This document shows positions 42,169 through 53,836 of a stretch of 64,000 bases of DNA, piece by piece. Source of the DNA: Enterobacteriaceae bacterium LSJC7 (GTDB lineage: Bacteria > Pseudomonadota > Gammaproteobacteria > Enterobacterales > Enterobacteriaceae). The DNA is taken from the NCBI GenBank assembly GCA_000302695.1, contig AMFN01000004.1, forward strand, positions 434,001 to 498,000. Reading direction: 5' to 3'. How positions within the stretch are numbered: the first letter of the stretch is position 1; every line of letters begins with the position of its first letter. Under the pieces are notes generated by a model. That model was not told the origin of the DNA and did not search any database. It worked only from the letters and a program-made list of their open reading frames with translations. Position numbers and translations under genes: made by a program.

Positions 42169-43113
42169 ATGTCTGAGGAAAAAACAGACAACCTGGATGC
42201 TGTCGAAGGAATAAAGTCGCACTTGCGTCAAGTGGATCTCAATCTACTTACGGTTTTTGATGCGGTGATGCAGGTACAAAATATTACGCGTGCCGCGCAG
42301 ATGCTGGGTATGTCCCAGCCCGCTGTCAGCAATGCTGTAGCTCGTCTGAAGCTCATGTTTGAAGATGACCTGTTCGTACGCTTTGGTCGCGGTATCCAGC
42401 CCACGCCCAGGGCGTGGCGTTTGTTTGAATCAACCCGGCAGGCGCTGCAGCTCATTCAGAATGAATTACCGGGCACGCAGTTTCAGCCTCACACCAGCGA
42501 ACGTGTATTTAATCTTTGTATTTGTAGCCCTCTTGATAATTTACTGACGTCATTAATTTATAATCGTGTTAAAAAGCTGGCCCCTCATATTCAACTTCAG
42601 TTTACTTCTTCATTAAATCAAAATATTGAACAACAGCTGCGTCATCAGGAAGGCAGCTTTGTCATTGGCTATGATGAACTCCCGGGTTCGGAGTTTTCTT
42701 GTATTCCGCTCTTTTATGACGAAATGGTACTGGTTGTGGGAAATTCCCACCCTAGGCTGAATAATCTTAAAAGAGAGCAGGATATATATCAGGAGCAGCA
42801 TGCCGTCGTTGCGCTCGATAGTTTTACCTCATTTAGCGCACCCTGGTACGACACGCCGGAAAAGCGCAGCATGGTTGCCTACCAGGGTATGGCAATGACC
42901 AGCGTATTAAATGTAGTTTCACAAACCAACCTGGTGGCCATTGCTCCGCGTTGGTTGGGTGAAGAATTTGCTGCAAGCCTTGATCTTAAAGTGATGCCGC
43001 TACCGCTCAGGCAGGAAAACCGGCGCAGCTATTTATGCTGGCATGAAGCTGCCGGGCGCGATAAAGGCCATCAGTGGATGCAGGAAATACTCATCAGCAC
43101 CTGCCATCGTTAA
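42169..43113 (+). CDS. leuO: LeuO, LysR-family regulator
   Basis: A 314-residue transcription factor that counteracts H-NS at many loci; in E. coli these include the cas operon of the type I-E CRISPR system. The N-terminal winged helix-turn-helix lies at about 20-80 ([21 protein letters not shown], then [13 protein letters not shown]). The C-terminal effector-binding domain follows. The start at 42169 is chosen over ATG 42157 because GGGGA lies 6 bases before it and the length becomes the E. coli 314. It is divergent from leuLABCD. The orphan CRISPR array in this window makes its presence relevant. Confidence 0.95.
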   Translation: MSEEKTDNLDAVEGIKSHLRQVDLNLLTVFDAVMQVQNITRAAQMLGMSQPAVSNAVARLKLMFEDDLFVRFGRGIQPTPRAWRLFESTRQALQLIQNELPGTQFQPHTSERVFNLCICSPLDNLLTSLIYNRVKKLAPHIQLQFTSSLNQNIEQQLRHQEGSFVIGYDELPGSEFSCIPLFYDEMVLVVGNSHPRLNNLKREQDIYQEQHAVVALDSFTSFSAPWYDTPEKRSMVAYQGMAMTSVLNVVSQTNLVAIAPRWLGEEFAASLDLKVMPLPLRQENRRSYLCWHEAAGRDKGHQWMQEILISTCHR

Positions 43114-43473
43114 AGTACCAGGTTATCGATACGATCAACCAGAATGAAAAGCTAATCTGGAATTTTATTTTGCTCCGTGTGTGGCTTGTGCGGCACTAAA
43201 AGGAAAACGAAAAATAATTAGATTTCCTGCTGATTTTTGCCTTTTTTTTGAAATTTAAATTTATCGGATTTACTTATAGCTGGATCATCACATGGCGAAT
43301 GACCAATTAGCAGAGCATGAATAGTCTGCCCAGGCGCGTAAGAGACCGTAAGGTGCATTGCTTGCCTGATTTTCAGCGGTTATGTTAAAGGAACAAACAG
43401 GCAGGCGCGGGGCCATGCCAGACGGTGTACAGCGCTTGTGTACCCGTCAATAACAAGAGCCTGGAGGCAAAGC
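43114..43473. other. Regulatory region upstream of ilvIH; no gene seen
   Basis: 360 bases with AT-rich tracts at about 43210-43270. In E. coli the matching region holds several Lrp sites that activate ilvIH; I cannot assign individual sites here because the Lrp consensus is weak. A GGAGG ribosome site ends it, 7 bases before the ilvI start. Confidence 0.5.
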
Positions 43474-45198
43474 ATGGAGATGTTGTCAGGAGCCGAGATG
43501 GTCGTGCGATCTCTCATCGACCAGGGCGTGAAGCAGGTATTCGGCTACCCGGGAGGCGCGGTGCTGGATATTTACGATGCGCTCCATACGATTGGTGGTA
43601 TCGATCATGTGCTGGTACGCCATGAGCAGGCGGCAGTGCATATGGCAGACGGCCTGGCGCGTGCCACTGGCGAGGTTGGCGTTGTGTTGGTGACATCCGG
43701 GCCAGGAGCCACGAACGCGATAACCGGGATAGCCACAGCGTATATGGATTCGATTCCCATGGTCGTGCTGTCAGGCCAGGTTGCAACGTCCCTGATTGGT
43801 TATGATGCCTTCCAGGAATGCGATATGGTCGGGATTTCCCGCCCTGTGGTTAAACACAGCTTCCTTGTAAAACAAACGGAAGATATTCCCACCGTGCTGA
43901 AAAAAGCCTTCTGGCTGGCGGCGAGCGGTCGTCCTGGCCCGGTGGTGGTGGATTTACCTAAAGATATTCTCAACCCAGCCAACAAACTGCCTTATGTCTG
44001 GCCGGACGCCGTTAGCATGCGTTCTTATAACCCTACTACGCAGGGTCATAAGGGCCAGATTAAACGTGCGTTGCATACGCTGGCGGCGGCAAAGAAACCT
44101 GTCATGTATGTGGGCGGTGGCGCGATTAGCTCAGGCTGCCATGACGAACTGAAAACCCTCGCTGAGCACCTGAATATTCCGGTGGTTTCCTCGTTAATGG
44201 GACTGGGTGCTTTCCCTGGCACACACAAGCAGGCGCTGGGGATGCTTGGTATGCACGGCACGTATGAAGCCAATATGGTGATGCATAACGCCGATGTGAT
44301 TTTTGCCGTGGGTGTCCGTTTTGACGACCGCACCACTAACAACCTGGCAAAGTATTGCCCGAACGCTACGGTGCTGCATATTGATGTCGATCCGGCTTCT
44401 ATTTCTAAAACCGTGACGGCAGATGTGCCTATTGTTGGCGATGCACGCCAGGTTTTGCAGCAGATGTTGGAGCTTGTTGATCAGGAAGAGTCCGCGCAGC
44501 CGCTGGATGATATCCGCGACTGGTGGCAGCAGATTGCGCAGTGGCGGGCGCGTAACTGCCTGAAATACGCTCAAGACAGTGAGACTATCAAGCCTCAGGC
44601 GGCTATTGAGACCATTTATCGTCTGACCGGCGGCGATGCCTATGTCACCTCTGACGTTGGTCAACATCAAATGTTTGCCGCGCTGCATTACGCCTTCGAT
44701 AAGCCGCGTCGTTGGATAAACTCTGGCGGTCTTGGCACGATGGGCTTTGGCCTGCCTGCGGCACTCGGCGTGAAGCTGGCGCTGCCTGAAGAGACGGTGG
44801 TTTGCGTTACAGGCGATGGCAGTATCCAGATGAATATTCAGGAGCTATCTACCGCGCTGCAATATGCCTTGCCGGTGTTGGTGTTAAACCTCAACAACCG
44901 CTATCTCGGCATGGTGAAACAGTGGCAGGATATGATCTATTCGGGACGCCATTCCCAGTCCTACATGCAGTCTTTACCCGACTTTGTGCGTCTGGCAGAG
45001 GCTTACGGCCATGTTGGTATCAGCATCACTAAACCGCAGGAGCTGGAAAGCAAACTGGCTGAGGCGCTGGAGCAGGTGCGTGCCGGACGCCTGGTGTTTG
45101 TTGATGTCACCGTGGATGGTACGGAGCACGTCTACCCTATGCAGGTGCGCGGTGGCGCAATGGATGAAATGTGGCTGAGCAAAACGGAGAGAACCTGA
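43474..45198 (+). CDS. ilvI: Acetolactate synthase isozyme III large subunit
   Basis: A 574-residue thiamine-diphosphate enzyme that makes acetolactate and acetohydroxybutyrate for valine, leucine and isoleucine. The catalytic Glu is Glu51 in [11 protein letters not shown]. The central FAD-type domain is followed by the ThDP-binding motif, GDGS beginning at Gly447 and ending near NNRYLG. The start ATG 43474 follows CTGGAGG and matches E. coli; an upstream ATG at 43438 is rejected. The ilvH start lies 2 bases after its stop. Confidence 0.98.
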   Translation: MEMLSGAEMVVRSLIDQGVKQVFGYPGGAVLDIYDALHTIGGIDHVLVRHEQAAVHMADGLARATGEVGVVLVTSGPGATNAITGIATAYMDSIPMVVLSGQVATSLIGYDAFQECDMVGISRPVVKHSFLVKQTEDIPTVLKKAFWLAASGRPGPVVVDLPKDILNPANKLPYVWPDAVSMRSYNPTTQGHKGQIKRALHTLAAAKKPVMYVGGGAISSGCHDELKTLAEHLNIPVVSSLMGLGAFPGTHKQALGMLGMHGTYEANMVMHNADVIFAVGVRFDDRTTNNLAKYCPNATVLHIDVDPASISKTVTADVPIVGDARQVLQQMLELVDQEESAQPLDDIRDWWQQIAQWRARNCLKYAQDSETIKPQAAIETIYRLTGGDAYVTSDVGQHQMFAALHYAFDKPRRWINSGGLGTMGFGLPAALGVKLALPEETVVCVTGDGSIQMNIQELSTALQYALPVLVLNLNNRYLGMVKQWQDMIYSGRHSQSYMQSLPDFVRLAEAYGHVGISITKPQELESKLAEALEQVRAGRLVFVDVTVDGTEHVYPMQVRGGAMDEMWLSKTERT

Positions 45199-45200
45199 TT

Positions 45201-45695
45201 ATGCGCCGGATATTATCTGTCTTACTGGAAAACGAATCAGGTGCACTGTCGCGCGTGGTCGGTCTGTTCTCTCAGCGTGGCTATAACATCGAAAGCCTGA
45301 CGGTGGCACCCACTGAGGATCCCACGCTGTCGCGGATGACTATCCAGACGGTTGGTGATGAAAAGACCATTGAGCAAATTGAAAAGCAGCTGCATAAACT
45401 GGTGGATGTGCTGCGCGTAAGCGAACTGGGACAGGGGTCTCACGTTGAGCGCGAAATCATGTTGGTGAAAGTGCTGCAGGCCAGTGGTTACGGGCGTGAA
45501 GAGGTGAAGCGGAGCGCGGAAATTTTCCGTGGTCAGATTATCGACGTGACCCCGAGCCACTATACCGTACAGCTGGCGGGGACCAGCGAAAAGCTCGACG
45601 CCTTCCTGGCGACTATCCGCGATGTGGCCAAAATTGTTGAAGTGGCGCGTTCCGGTGTGGTGGGACTTTCCCGCGGTGATAAAATTATGCGTTAA
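45201..45695 (+). CDS. ilvH: Acetolactate synthase isozyme III regulatory subunit
   Basis: A 164-residue regulatory subunit that raises IlvI activity and gives valine feedback inhibition. An N-terminal ACT domain (1-75, [22 protein letters not shown]) binds valine, and the C-terminal domain contacts IlvI. It is one residue longer than E. coli IlvH, at [12 protein letters not shown] near residue 95. Start 45201 is chosen over an upstream frame start inside ilvI. The gene follows ilvI by 2 bases. Confidence 0.98.
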   Translation: MRRILSVLLENESGALSRVVGLFSQRGYNIESLTVAPTEDPTLSRMTIQTVGDEKTIEQIEKQLHKLVDVLRVSELGQGSHVEREIMLVKVLQASGYGREEVKRSAEIFRGQIIDVTPSHYTVQLAGTSEKLDAFLATIRDVAKIVEVARSGVVGLSRGDKIMR

Positions 45696-45718
45696 GTCAG
45701 AGTATGCGCTGGCTCACA

Positions 45719-45747
45719 AGCCCGGCAATATTGCCGGGTTTTTTTTT
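45719..45747 (+). terminator. Terminator of ilvIH
   Basis: An 8-bp perfect stem CCCGGCAA/TTGCCGGG (45721-45728 with 45731-45738) is followed by nine T, 23 bases after ilvH. Confidence 0.92.
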
Positions 45748-45877
45748 GCCAATCAGAGCGGTGTGGATTTAAAAGCGGTTGCTCTGCCGTTTACTCTGCA
45801 GGTAGATTGTTAAAAGATGTAACCTGAGCTTTCGTGCGGATAAGGTTACCGTATATCAGATTCTGGAAGGGGCAACC

Positions 45878-46882
45878 GTGAAACTGGATGAAATTGCGCG
45901 TCTCGCTGGCGTGTCGCGCACAACGGCGAGTTATGTCATTAATGGCAAAGCCAAGCAGTACCGCGTAAGCGATAAGACGGTGGAGAAGGTGATGGCGGTA
46001 GTGCGCGAGCATAACTATCACCCAAATGCCGTAGCTGCTGGTTTGCGTGCCGGACGCACGCGCTCAATTGGTCTGGTGATCCCTGATCTGGAAAACACCA
46101 GTTATACCCGCATTGCGAATTACCTTGAGCGCCAGGCGCGCCAGCGCGGCTATCAACTGTTGATTGCCTGCTCTGAAGACCAGCCTGATAACGAAATGCG
46201 CTGCGTGGAACATCTGCTACAGCGCCAGGTCGATGCCATTATTGTCTCGACGTCGCTGCCACCGGAACACCCTTTTTATCAGCGCTGGGCTAACGGCTCG
46301 TTCCCGATTATCGCGCTGGACCGAGCACTGGACCGCGAGCACTTTATTAGCGTTGTGGGGGCCGATCAGGATGATTCACAGATGCTGGCCGCCGAACTGC
46401 GTAAGTTCCCGGCAGAACGCGTGCTTTATCTCGGTGCGTTGCCGGAGTTGTCGGTAAGCTTTTTGCGCGAGCAGGGCTTTCGTACCGCCTGGCAAGACGA
46501 CCCGCGCGAGGTGAATTTTTTATATGCCGACAGCTACGAGCGCGAGGCAGCGAGTGCGCTCTTTAGCCGTTGGCTTGAGAATAACCCGATGCCGCAGGCA
46601 TTGTTTACGACGTCGTTTGCATTGCTGCAGGGGGTGATGGATGTCACGCTTCGTCGTGAAGGGCGCCTGCCGCCAGACCTGGCCATTGCCACATTTGGCG
46701 ACCATGAGCTGCTCGATTTTCTGCAATGCCCGGTGCTTGCCGTGGCGCAGCGCCACCGCGATGTGGCTGAGTGTGTGCTGGAGCTGGTGCTGGCAAGCCT
46801 TGATGAACCGCGCAAACCGCAACCCGGTTTGACACGTATCAAAAGAAATTTATGGCGCCGGGGTAATTTAAGTCGCATTTAA
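45878..46882 (+). CDS. cra: Cra (FruR), catabolite repressor/activator
   Basis: A 334-residue LacI-family regulator of central carbon flow, which represses glycolytic and activates gluconeogenic genes until released by fructose-1-phosphate. The N-terminal helix-turn-helix ([21 protein letters not shown], about 3-23) and hinge (about 45-60) precede the periplasmic-binding-protein-like effector domain. The start is GTG, as in E. coli, with GAAGGGG about 6 bases upstream. The length is identical to that of the E. coli protein. Confidence 0.98.
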   Translation: MKLDEIARLAGVSRTTASYVINGKAKQYRVSDKTVEKVMAVVREHNYHPNAVAAGLRAGRTRSIGLVIPDLENTSYTRIANYLERQARQRGYQLLIACSEDQPDNEMRCVEHLLQRQVDAIIVSTSLPPEHPFYQRWANGSFPIIALDRALDREHFISVVGADQDDSQMLAAELRKFPAERVLYLGALPELSVSFLREQGFRTAWQDDPREVNFLYADSYEREAASALFSRWLENNPMPQALFTTSFALLQGVMDVTLRREGRLPPDLAIATFGDHELLDFLQCPVLAVAQRHRDVAECVLELVLASLDEPRKPQPGLTRIKRNLWRRGNLSRI

Positions 46883-46887
46883 TTGTT

Positions 46888-46906
46888 CAGGCGGCATAGC
46901 CGCCTG
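46888..46906 (+). terminator. Possible terminator of cra
   Basis: An 8-bp perfect stem CAGGCGGC/GCCGCCTG with a 3-base loop begins 5 bases after the cra stop. Only a poor T tract follows, so termination may be partial. Confidence 0.5.
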
Positions 46907-47349
46907 ATAATTGAGATTAATCTATTACTTACGCAGTAAAAATAATCAGAAAGCCCCAACTTATCCGAAATTGATATTTTATTTCCACGCGCAAAAATCC
47001 TTTCTTACATTTTAAACAGACTCTCTTGCTACCTTTGCTGATGCCCGATGGTAGCCCAAACCGCCCGGTACAAGCGGGGCGGTGTCGCCTTCTCCTGGGC
47101 GAATGTCGCGCTAACCGGCGCTGTTCATCCCCTGTGAATTACCTTAAAATGCCGCCCGCGTCGCAAAGTGGGCACATCACCTCTCTTCTTTTTTATCCGC
47201 AATTTTATTAATGAGTCTGATGGCTGGTGTTCATTTTTTTCGCAATGATTCATGGCGTTAATTTCATATCGCAGAGAGAATCGTTTTATTTAGGGTGGGT
47301 ATTCGCTGTTAAACGCCTTTTTTTGCCCCGACTTAATTCTGATGCTGGC
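46907..47349. other. cra-mraZ intergenic region; no gene supported
   Basis: About 440 bases. The left and right parts are AT-rich, while 47040-47165 is GC-rich. The plus-strand open frame 47026-47211 lacks a ribosome site and any family match. No tRNA or known RNA is recognised. Confidence 0.4.
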
Positions 47350-47379
47350 TTGACAAGGTTTTCCTCCGCTCCGTAAACT
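47350..47379 (+). promoter_or_regulatory. mra promoter of the dcw cluster
   Basis: A perfect -35 TTGACA (47350-47355), an 18-base spacer and a -10 TAAACT (47374-47379) match the E. coli Pmra as remembered. In E. coli this promoter drives the cluster through ftsW and is essential. Confidence 0.82.
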
Positions 47380-47387
47380 TCTTTATG

Positions 47388-47412
47388 TGGGAATTTGTGG
47401 GGCAAAGTGGTG
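47388..47412 (+). promoter_or_regulatory. MraZ binding repeats
   Basis: TGGGA (47388-47392), TGGGG (47398-47402) and TGGTG (47408-47412) occur at a 10-bp period just downstream of the promoter. In E. coli MraZ binds TGGGN repeats spaced by 5 bases and represses the operon. The third repeat here departs from TGGGN. Confidence 0.75.
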
Positions 47413-47440
47413 AAAAGGGTCATTAGAGGGTGAGGCTGAC

Positions 47441-47899
47441 ATGTTCCGTGGGGCAACGGTAGTCAATCTCGACAGCAAAGGGCGGCTTGCCGTACCTACC
47501 CGTTACCGGGATAAGCTGGTCGAGAACGCATCCGGTCAACTGGTTTGCACCATTGACATCCATCACCCATGCCTGCTGCTTTACCCACTGCCCGAATGGG
47601 AAGTGATTGAACAAAAGTTATCGCGTTTGTCCAGCATGAATCCCGCTGAGCGGCGGGTACAGCGGTTGCTGCTGGGTCATGCCAGCGAATGTCAGATGGA
47701 CAGCGCAGGTCGTCTGCTGCTCACGCCTGTTTTGAGGCAGCACGCTGGGCTGACAAAAGAAATCATGCTGGTTGGGCAGTTCAATAAATTTGAGCTGTGG
47801 GATGAAGCGACCTGGCATAAACAGGTCACGGAAGATATCGACGCTGAGCAGTCCTCAGCCTCTGGGCTTTCTGAGCGATTGCAGGATTTGTCATTGTAA
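47441..47899 (+). CDS. mraZ: MraZ, transcriptional repressor of the dcw cluster
   Basis: A 152-residue DNA-binding protein with two AbrB/SpoVT-like swapped-hairpin units. Each has the DxxxR motif: DSKGRLAVP (10-18) and DSAGRLLL (near 86-93). In E. coli it forms a ring and represses its own promoter and other genes. GAGGGTGAGG precedes the ATG. Its stop overlaps the rsmH start by one base (TAATG). Confidence 0.97.
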   Translation: MFRGATVVNLDSKGRLAVPTRYRDKLVENASGQLVCTIDIHHPCLLLYPLPEWEVIEQKLSRLSSMNPAERRVQRLLLGHASECQMDSAGRLLLTPVLRQHAGLTKEIMLVGQFNKFELWDEATWHKQVTEDIDAEQSSASGLSERLQDLSL

Positions 47900-48846
47900 T
47901 GACGGTAGAAAATTTTAAACACACCACGGTACTGCTCGATGAGGCCGTTAACGGCCTGAATATTCACCAGGATGGTATCTACATTGACGGTACATTTGGT
48001 CGCGGCGGCCATTCCCGTTTAATTCTCTCTCAGTTGGGAGAAGCAGGACGGTTGATTGCTATCGATCGCGATCCGCAGGCCGTGGCTGTGGCACAGGGGA
48101 TAAACGATCCGCGCTTTTCTATCGTGCATGGTCCTTTTTCCGCGCTGGCAGAGTATGTCAGCGAGCGCGGGTTGACCGGTAAGGTTGACGGCATTTTGCT
48201 GGATCTTGGCGTGTCATCGCCGCAGCTTGACGATCCTGAGCGTGGCTTTTCCTTTATGCGCGATGGACCGCTGGATATGCGAATGGATCCCACGCGTGGG
48301 CAGTCGGCGGCACAATGGTTACAAACAGCGGAAGAAGCCGATATTGCCTGGGTATTAAAAGCCTACGGTGAAGAGCGTTTTGCAAAGCGCATTGCACGCG
48401 CCATTGTTGAACGCAACCGTGAAGCGCCGATGATGCGCACGCGTGAACTGGCCGAAGTTGTGGCTGCGGCAACGCCGGTAAAAGATAAGCACAAACACCC
48501 CGCGACCCGTACCTTCCAGGCGGTGCGCATCTGGGTAAACAGTGAACTGGAGGAAATAGAGCTGGCGCTAAAAAGCTCGCTGGACGTACTGGCCCCGGGT
48601 GGGCGGCTTTCTGTTATTAGCTTCCATTCACTGGAAGACAGGCTGGTGAAGCGCTTTATGCGTGAATGCAGCCGTGGTCCGCAGGTTCCGGCCGGGATCC
48701 CGATGACAGAGGCGCAGCTCAGCCAACTGGGCGGTCGCCAGCTTAAAATAATAACAAAAATGATGCCGGGCGAAGAAGAAGTGGGAGAAAACCCGCGTGC
48801 CCGTAGTTCAGTACTGCGTATTGCAGAAAGGACTCAAGCAGCATGA
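47899..48846 (+). CDS. rsmH: 16S rRNA (cytosine1402-N4)-methyltransferase
   Basis: A 315-residue SAM-dependent methyltransferase (formerly MraW) that modifies C1402 in the ribosomal P site. The SAM motif GTFGRGGHS is at 31-39, DRDPQA is near 56-61 and [13 protein letters not shown] near 99-111. A helical insertion domain follows. It overlaps mraZ by 1 base and ftsL by 4 bases. It is two residues longer than the E. coli protein. Confidence 0.97.
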   Translation: MTVENFKHTTVLLDEAVNGLNIHQDGIYIDGTFGRGGHSRLILSQLGEAGRLIAIDRDPQAVAVAQGINDPRFSIVHGPFSALAEYVSERGLTGKVDGILLDLGVSSPQLDDPERGFSFMRDGPLDMRMDPTRGQSAAQWLQTAEEADIAWVLKAYGEERFAKRIARAIVERNREAPMMRTRELAEVVAAATPVKDKHKHPATRTFQAVRIWVNSELEEIELALKSSLDVLAPGGRLSVISFHSLEDRLVKRFMRECSRGPQVPAGIPMTEAQLSQLGGRQLKIITKMMPGEEEVGENPRARSSVLRIAERTQAA

Positions 48847-49208
48847 TGAGCAGAGTGGCAGAAGCCCTAAGCAAAATGACCGGGTCGATCGGAAGCACCG
48901 AGCGTCACGCCTTGCCTGGCGTTATCGGTGGCGACCTGTTGCGACACGGGAAGCTGCCACTCTGTCTTTTCACTGCCATTATCATTACCGCCATTTTTGT
49001 GGTCACGACCGCGCACCACACTCGACTGCTGACTGCGCAGCGTGAGCAGATGGTGTTGGAGCGCGACGCGCTGGACATCGAATGGCGTAACCTGATTCTT
49101 GAAGAAAACGCGCTGGCTGACCACAGCCGGGTAGAACGCGTCGCGACGGACAAGCTGCAACTGCAGCACGTTGATCCATCGCAGGAAAACATTGTAGTCC
49201 AGAAGTAA
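48843..49208 (+). CDS. ftsL: FtsL, divisome membrane protein
   Basis: A 121-residue bitopic protein with a cytoplasmic N-terminus, a membrane segment at about 38-57 ([17 protein letters not shown]) and a periplasmic coiled coil (about 60-100) that pairs with FtsB. With FtsB and FtsQ it activates FtsWI. Two ATG codons lie at 48843 and 48846; the first gives the E. coli length. It overlaps rsmH by 4 bases. Confidence 0.96.
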   Translation: MMSRVAEALSKMTGSIGSTERHALPGVIGGDLLRHGKLPLCLFTAIIITAIFVVTTAHHTRLLTAQREQMVLERDALDIEWRNLILEENALADHSRVERVATDKLQLQHVDPSQENIVVQK

Positions 49209-49240
49209 AACGGTTCCGGCAATAAGGAATAAAGCGACCG

Positions 49241-51010
49241 ATGAAAGCAGCAGCGGCAAAAACGCTAAAACAGAAACGTCAGGACGAACAGGCCAACTTT
49301 ATCAGTTGGCGTTTTGCGTTGTTATGCGGCTGTATTTTACTGGCTCTGGGACTGCTGTTGGGCCGCACTGCCTGGCTGCAAATCATTAATCCCGACATGC
49401 TGGTGCGCCAGGGCGATATGCGATCGCTGCGCGTGCAGGAAGTGTCCACTTCGCGCGGCATGCTAACCGACCGTGCCGGACGGCCGCTGGCAGTTTCTGT
49501 GCCGGTTAACGCCATCTGGGCTGACCCCAAAGCGCTGCATGACGCCGGGGGCATCACACTCGATAACCGCTGGAAAGCCCTGTCTGATGCACTGAAATTA
49601 CCGCTCGACCAGCTGGCTGCGCGCGTCAATGCCAACCCGAAAGGGCGCTTTATCTACCTCGCACGCCAGGTCAACCCTGAGATTGGCGACTACATTAAAA
49701 AACTCAAACTGCCAGGCATCCACCTGCGGCAGGAATCCCGTCGTTACTATCCATCCGGCGAAGTGACCGCTCACCTCATTGGCTTTACCAACGTTGACAG
49801 CCAGGGAATTGAAGGCGTTGAGAAAAGTTTTGATAAATGGCTGACGGGTCAGCCGGGCGAGCGTATCGTGCGTAAAGACCGCTATGGTCGCGTCATTGAA
49901 GATATCTCCTCAACCGACAGCCAGGCCGCGCACAACCTGGCGCTGAGTATTGATGAGCGTCTGCAGGCACTGGTCTACCGCGAGCTGAATAACGCCGTTG
50001 CCTTCAACAAGGCAGAGTCCGGCAGCGCCGTGCTGGTGGATGTAAACACTGGCGAAGTGCTGGCGATGGCGAACAGTCCCTCCTACAACCCAAACAACCT
50101 GGCAGGCACGCCCAAAGAGGTGATGCGTAACCGCACCATCACTGACGTGTTTGAACCTGGCTCTACCGTTAAGCCGATGGTGGTGATGGCGGCTTTACAG
50201 CGCGGCGTGGTGCGTGAAAACAGCGTGCTCAATACCGTGCCTTATCGTATTAACGGCCACGAAATCAAAGACGTGGCGCGCTACAGCGAATTGACCCTGA
50301 CCGGGATTCTACAGAAGTCGAGTAACGTGGGTGTGTCGAAACTCGCGTTAGCGATGCCGTCCTCAGCGTTAGTGGATACTTACCAACGTTTTGGGCTGGG
50401 AAAATCGACCAATTTGGGGTTGGTCGGAGAACGCAGTGGCTTATACCCTCAAAAACAACGGTGGTCTGACATAGAGAGGGCCACCTTCTCTTTCGGCTAC
50501 GGGCTAATGGTAACGCCGTTACAGTTAGCGCGTGTCTACGCAACAATCGGTAGCTATGGCGTCTATCGTCCACTGTCCATTACCAAAGTGGACCCACCGG
50601 TGCCAGGTGAGCGTATCTTCCCGGAACCGATAGTGCGCACAGTGGTGCATATGATGGAAAGCGTGGCGCTGCCTGGCGGCGGCGGCGTGAAGGCGGCCAT
50701 CAAGGGCTACCGCATTGCGATTAAAACCGGTACGGCGAAAAAGGTCGGCCCGGATGGCAAATACATCAATAAATATATTGCTTATACCGCGGGCGTTGCA
50801 CCTGCCAGTAATCCGCGTTTTGCGCTGGTAGTGGTAATTAACGATCCGCAGGCAGGTAAATACTACGGCGGTGCGGTTTCCGCACCGGTCTTTGGCGCCA
50901 TTATGGGTGGCGTTTTGCGCACAATGAACATTGAACCTGATGCCCTGGCGACAGGTGAGAAAAGTGAATTTGTGATTAATCAAGGTGAGAGAACCGGTGG
51001 CAGATCGTAA
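49241..51010 (+). CDS. ftsI: Penicillin-binding protein 3, septal transpeptidase
   Basis: A 589-residue peptidoglycan transpeptidase of septation, the target of aztreonam and cephalexin. A short cytoplasmic tail and one membrane segment (about 24-42) precede a pedestal domain. The catalytic motifs are Ser308 in STVK, SSN at 360-362 and KTGT at 495-498. The C-terminal [11 protein letters not shown] is the tail removed by Prc in E. coli. It is one residue longer than E. coli FtsI and overlaps murE by 14 bases. Confidence 0.98.
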   Translation: MKAAAAKTLKQKRQDEQANFISWRFALLCGCILLALGLLLGRTAWLQIINPDMLVRQGDMRSLRVQEVSTSRGMLTDRAGRPLAVSVPVNAIWADPKALHDAGGITLDNRWKALSDALKLPLDQLAARVNANPKGRFIYLARQVNPEIGDYIKKLKLPGIHLRQESRRYYPSGEVTAHLIGFTNVDSQGIEGVEKSFDKWLTGQPGERIVRKDRYGRVIEDISSTDSQAAHNLALSIDERLQALVYRELNNAVAFNKAESGSAVLVDVNTGEVLAMANSPSYNPNNLAGTPKEVMRNRTITDVFEPGSTVKPMVVMAALQRGVVRENSVLNTVPYRINGHEIKDVARYSELTLTGILQKSSNVGVSKLALAMPSSALVDTYQRFGLGKSTNLGLVGERSGLYPQKQRWSDIERATFSFGYGLMVTPLQLARVYATIGSYGVYRPLSITKVDPPVPGERIFPEPIVRTVVHMMESVALPGGGGVKAAIKGYRIAIKTGTAKKVGPDGKYINKYIAYTAGVAPASNPRFALVVVINDPQAGKYYGGAVSAPVFGAIMGGVLRTMNIEPDALATGEKSEFVINQGERTGGRS

Positions 51011-52481
51011 TTTGCGCGACCTCCTCGCTCCGTGGGTGTCTTTAGCACCAGAGCGAGCTCTGCGGGAGATGACGCTCGACAGCCGTATCGCGGCGTCGGG
51101 GGATCTCTTTGTCGCAATTAAGGGGCATCAGGCGGACGGGCGTCGATATATCCCGCAGGCGATAGCGCAGGGCGTGGCTGCCGTGGTGGCAGAAGCGGAA
51201 GGTGAAGCTACCGATGGTGAAATCCGTGAAATGCACGGTGTGCCAGTCATCTATCTGGCCCAACTGCATCAGCGCCTGTCCGCGCTGGCCGGGCGTTTTT
51301 ATCATGAACCGTCACAGCGTTTACAGCTGGTCGGTGTAACCGGCACCAACGGTAAAACTACCACTACGCAACTGCTGGCCCAGTGGGCGCAGTGGCTGGG
51401 CCAAACCAGCGCGGTTATGGGCACAGTGGGCAACGGGCTACTGGATAAAGTGGTTGCGACGGAAAACACGACCGGTTCTGCCGTTGATGTACAGCAAGTA
51501 CTCGCTAACCTTGCAGAGCAAGGTGCTAGCTTTGCGGCGATGGAAGTGTCCTCACATGGCCTGGTTCAGCACCGCGTGGCGGCGCTGAAATTCGCCGCAT
51601 CGGTTTTCACTAACCTTAGCCGCGACCATCTCGACTATCACGGCGATATGGAGCATTACGAAGCCGCCAAGTGGCTGCTTTTTTCTGAGCATACCTGCGG
51701 CCAGGCGATTATTAATGCCGACGACGAAGTGGGTCGGCGCTGGCTTTCAGCGCTGCCGGATGCGGTTGCGGTGTCGATGGAAAGCGCGTTTGAGTGCAAC
51801 CACGGCCGCTGGCTTAAAGCCACGCATGTGGATTATCACGACGGCGGTGCCACCGTGCGCTTTAGCTCCAGCTGGGGCGGCGGTGAAATTGAAAGCCGTC
51901 TGATGGGCGCATTTAACGTCAGCAATCTGCTGCTGGCGCTGGCAACGCTGCTCGCACTTGATTATCCGCTGGCGCAGCTCATCGAAAGCGCTGCACGTCT
52001 GCAACCGGTTTGCGGGCGCATGGAAGTGTTCAGTGCGCCGGGCAAACCAACCGTGGTGGTGGATTACGCCCATACGCCGGATGCGCTGCAAAAAGCGCTT
52101 GAGGCGGCACGTTTGCATTGTAAGGGCAATCTGTGGTGCGTATTTGGTTGCGGTGGCGATCGCGATAAAGGCAAGCGCCCGCTGATGGGCGCAATTGCTG
52201 AAGAGTGTGCCGATATTGTGGTTGTCACCGACGATAACCCGCGTACCGAAGACCCACGCGCCATTGTGAACGATATCCTGGCAGGCATGCTTGATGCAGG
52301 CCATGTACACGTCGTGGCAGGCCGTGCTGAAGCGGTCACCAACGCCATCATGCAGGCTAAAGAAGACGATATGGTACTGATTGCCGGTAAAGGGCATGAG
52401 GATTATCAGATTGTCGGCAATCGCCGTCTGGATTACTCCGACCGCGTGACCGCCGCGCGCCTGCTGGGGGTGACAGCATGA
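50997..52481 (+). CDS. murE: UDP-MurNAc-L-Ala-D-Glu:meso-diaminopimelate ligase
   Basis: A 494-residue Mur ligase that adds meso-diaminopimelate to the peptidoglycan precursor. The ATP motif GTNGKT is at 116-121, and the DNPR motif that selects diaminopimelate lies in [10 protein letters not shown] near 412. The start is GTG 50997 (then [12 protein letters not shown]), as in E. coli. The GTG at 50985 is rejected because it adds residues absent from the family. Its 3' end overlaps murF by 4 bases. Confidence 0.97.
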   Translation: MADRNLRDLLAPWVSLAPERALREMTLDSRIAASGDLFVAIKGHQADGRRYIPQAIAQGVAAVVAEAEGEATDGEIREMHGVPVIYLAQLHQRLSALAGRFYHEPSQRLQLVGVTGTNGKTTTTQLLAQWAQWLGQTSAVMGTVGNGLLDKVVATENTTGSAVDVQQVLANLAEQGASFAAMEVSSHGLVQHRVAALKFAASVFTNLSRDHLDYHGDMEHYEAAKWLLFSEHTCGQAIINADDEVGRRWLSALPDAVAVSMESAFECNHGRWLKATHVDYHDGGATVRFSSSWGGGEIESRLMGAFNVSNLLLALATLLALDYPLAQLIESAARLQPVCGRMEVFSAPGKPTVVVDYAHTPDALQKALEAARLHCKGNLWCVFGCGGDRDKGKRPLMGAIAEECADIVVVTDDNPRTEDPRAIVNDILAGMLDAGHVHVVAGRAEAVTNAIMQAKEDDMVLIAGKGHEDYQIVGNRRLDYSDRVTAARLLGVTA

Positions 52482-53836
52482 TTCGTCTCTCACTGGTAAC
52501 GCTGGCTCAGGTGGTTGAAGGGCAATTGTCAGGTGCCGACAGTGAAATCGATGCCGTCACCACCGACACGCGCAAGCTGACGCCAGGCTGCCTGTTTGTT
52601 GCACTCAAGGGCGAGCGTTTTGACGCGCACAATTTTGCCGACCAGGCATTACAGGGCGGCGCAGGCGCGCTGCTGGTGAGCCGCCGTCTGGACGTTGATG
52701 CCCCGCAGGTGCTGGTGGATGACACGCGACTGGCGTTTGGCCGCCTGGCCGCATGGGTGCGCCAGCAGGTGCCGACGCGCGTGGTGGCACTGACCGGTTC
52801 ATCTGGCAAAACCTCGGTCAAAGAGATGACGGCGGCAATTCTACGCCAGTGTGGCAATACGCTCTATACCGCAGGCAACCTGAATAACGATATTGGCGTA
52901 CCAATGACGTTGCTGCGCCTGACGCCGGAGCACGAATATGCCGTGATTGAGCTTGGCGCTAATCACCAGGGGGAAATTGCCTGGACGGTAAGCCTGACGC
53001 GCCCGCAAGCCGCGCTGGTTAACAACCTTGCCGCCGCCCATCTGGAAGGCTTTGGCTCGCTTGCTGGAGTGGCAAAAGCTAAAGGCGAGATTTTCTCCGG
53101 GCTTGCTGAGAACGGTATTGCCATCATCAACGCCGATAACAACGACTGGCAGAACTGGCAGAAGATTATTGGTGCGCGTAAAACCTGGCGCTTCTCGCCA
53201 AACGCTGCCGACAGCGATTTCACGGCAACCGACATTCATATTACCGCGCACGGCACCGAGTTTACCCTGTGCACACCGACTGGTGACGTAGCCGTTACGT
53301 TGCCGCTGCCGGGCCGTCACAATATCGCCAATGCGCTGGCGGCAACCGCGCTGGCAATGGCCGTAGGCGCAACGCACAGTGCCGTAAAACAGGGTTTAAG
53401 CGAGCTACAGGCCGTACCGGGCCGCCTCTTTCCTGTGCCACTGGCAGAAAACCAGCTGCTGCTCGATGACAGCTATAACGCCAACGTGGGCTCAATGACC
53501 GCTGCCGTGCAGGTACTTTCTGAAATGCCGGGTTATCGCGTAATGGTGGTCGGCGATATGGGAGAGTTGGGCGCAGAAGCCGAAGATTGTCACCGTCAGG
53601 TCGGTGAGGCGGCGCGTAATGCAGGCATTGACCGCGTGCTGAGCGTTGGCAAATTAAGCGATAACCTTAGCCGCGCGAGCGGTGTGGGCGAACATTTTAA
53701 TGATAAACAGGCGCTGATAGCGCGCCTGAAAGCGCTGCTTAACGAGCACGCTATCATGACAATTTTAGTGAAAGGTTCACGTAGCGCCGCCATGGAAGAG
53801 GTTGTTTGCGCACTACAGGAGAAGGGCACATGTTAG
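52478..53836 (+). CDS. murF: UDP-MurNAc-tripeptide:D-Ala-D-Ala ligase
   Basis: A 452-residue Mur ligase that adds D-alanyl-D-alanine to complete the pentapeptide. The ATP-binding motif GSSGKTS is at 107-113, and the C-terminal ligase domain includes [12 protein letters not shown] near 328-339. The length matches E. coli MurF. It overlaps murE by 4 bases and mraY by 7. Confidence 0.98.
   Translation: MIRLSLVTLAQVVEGQLSGADSEIDAVTTDTRKLTPGCLFVALKGERFDAHNFADQALQGGAGALLVSRRLDVDAPQVLVDDTRLAFGRLAAWVRQQVPTRVVALTGSSGKTSVKEMTAAILRQCGNTLYTAGNLNNDIGVPMTLLRLTPEHEYAVIELGANHQGEIAWTVSLTRPQAALVNNLAAAHLEGFGSLAGVAKAKGEIFSGLAENGIAIINADNNDWQNWQKIIGARKTWRFSPNAADSDFTATDIHITAHGTEFTLCTPTGDVAVTLPLPGRHNIANALAATALAMAVGATHSAVKQGLSELQAVPGRLFPVPLAENQLLLDDSYNANVGSMTAAVQVLSEMPGYRVMVVGDMGELGAEAEDCHRQVGEAARNAGIDRVLSVGKLSDNLSRASGVGEHFNDKQALIARLKALLNEHAIMTILVKGSRSAAMEEVVCALQEKGTC

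Noticed and set aside
47026-47211. 61-codon frame between cra and mraZ
   Set aside because: No ribosome site, no family match and an unlikely composition; treated as non-coding.
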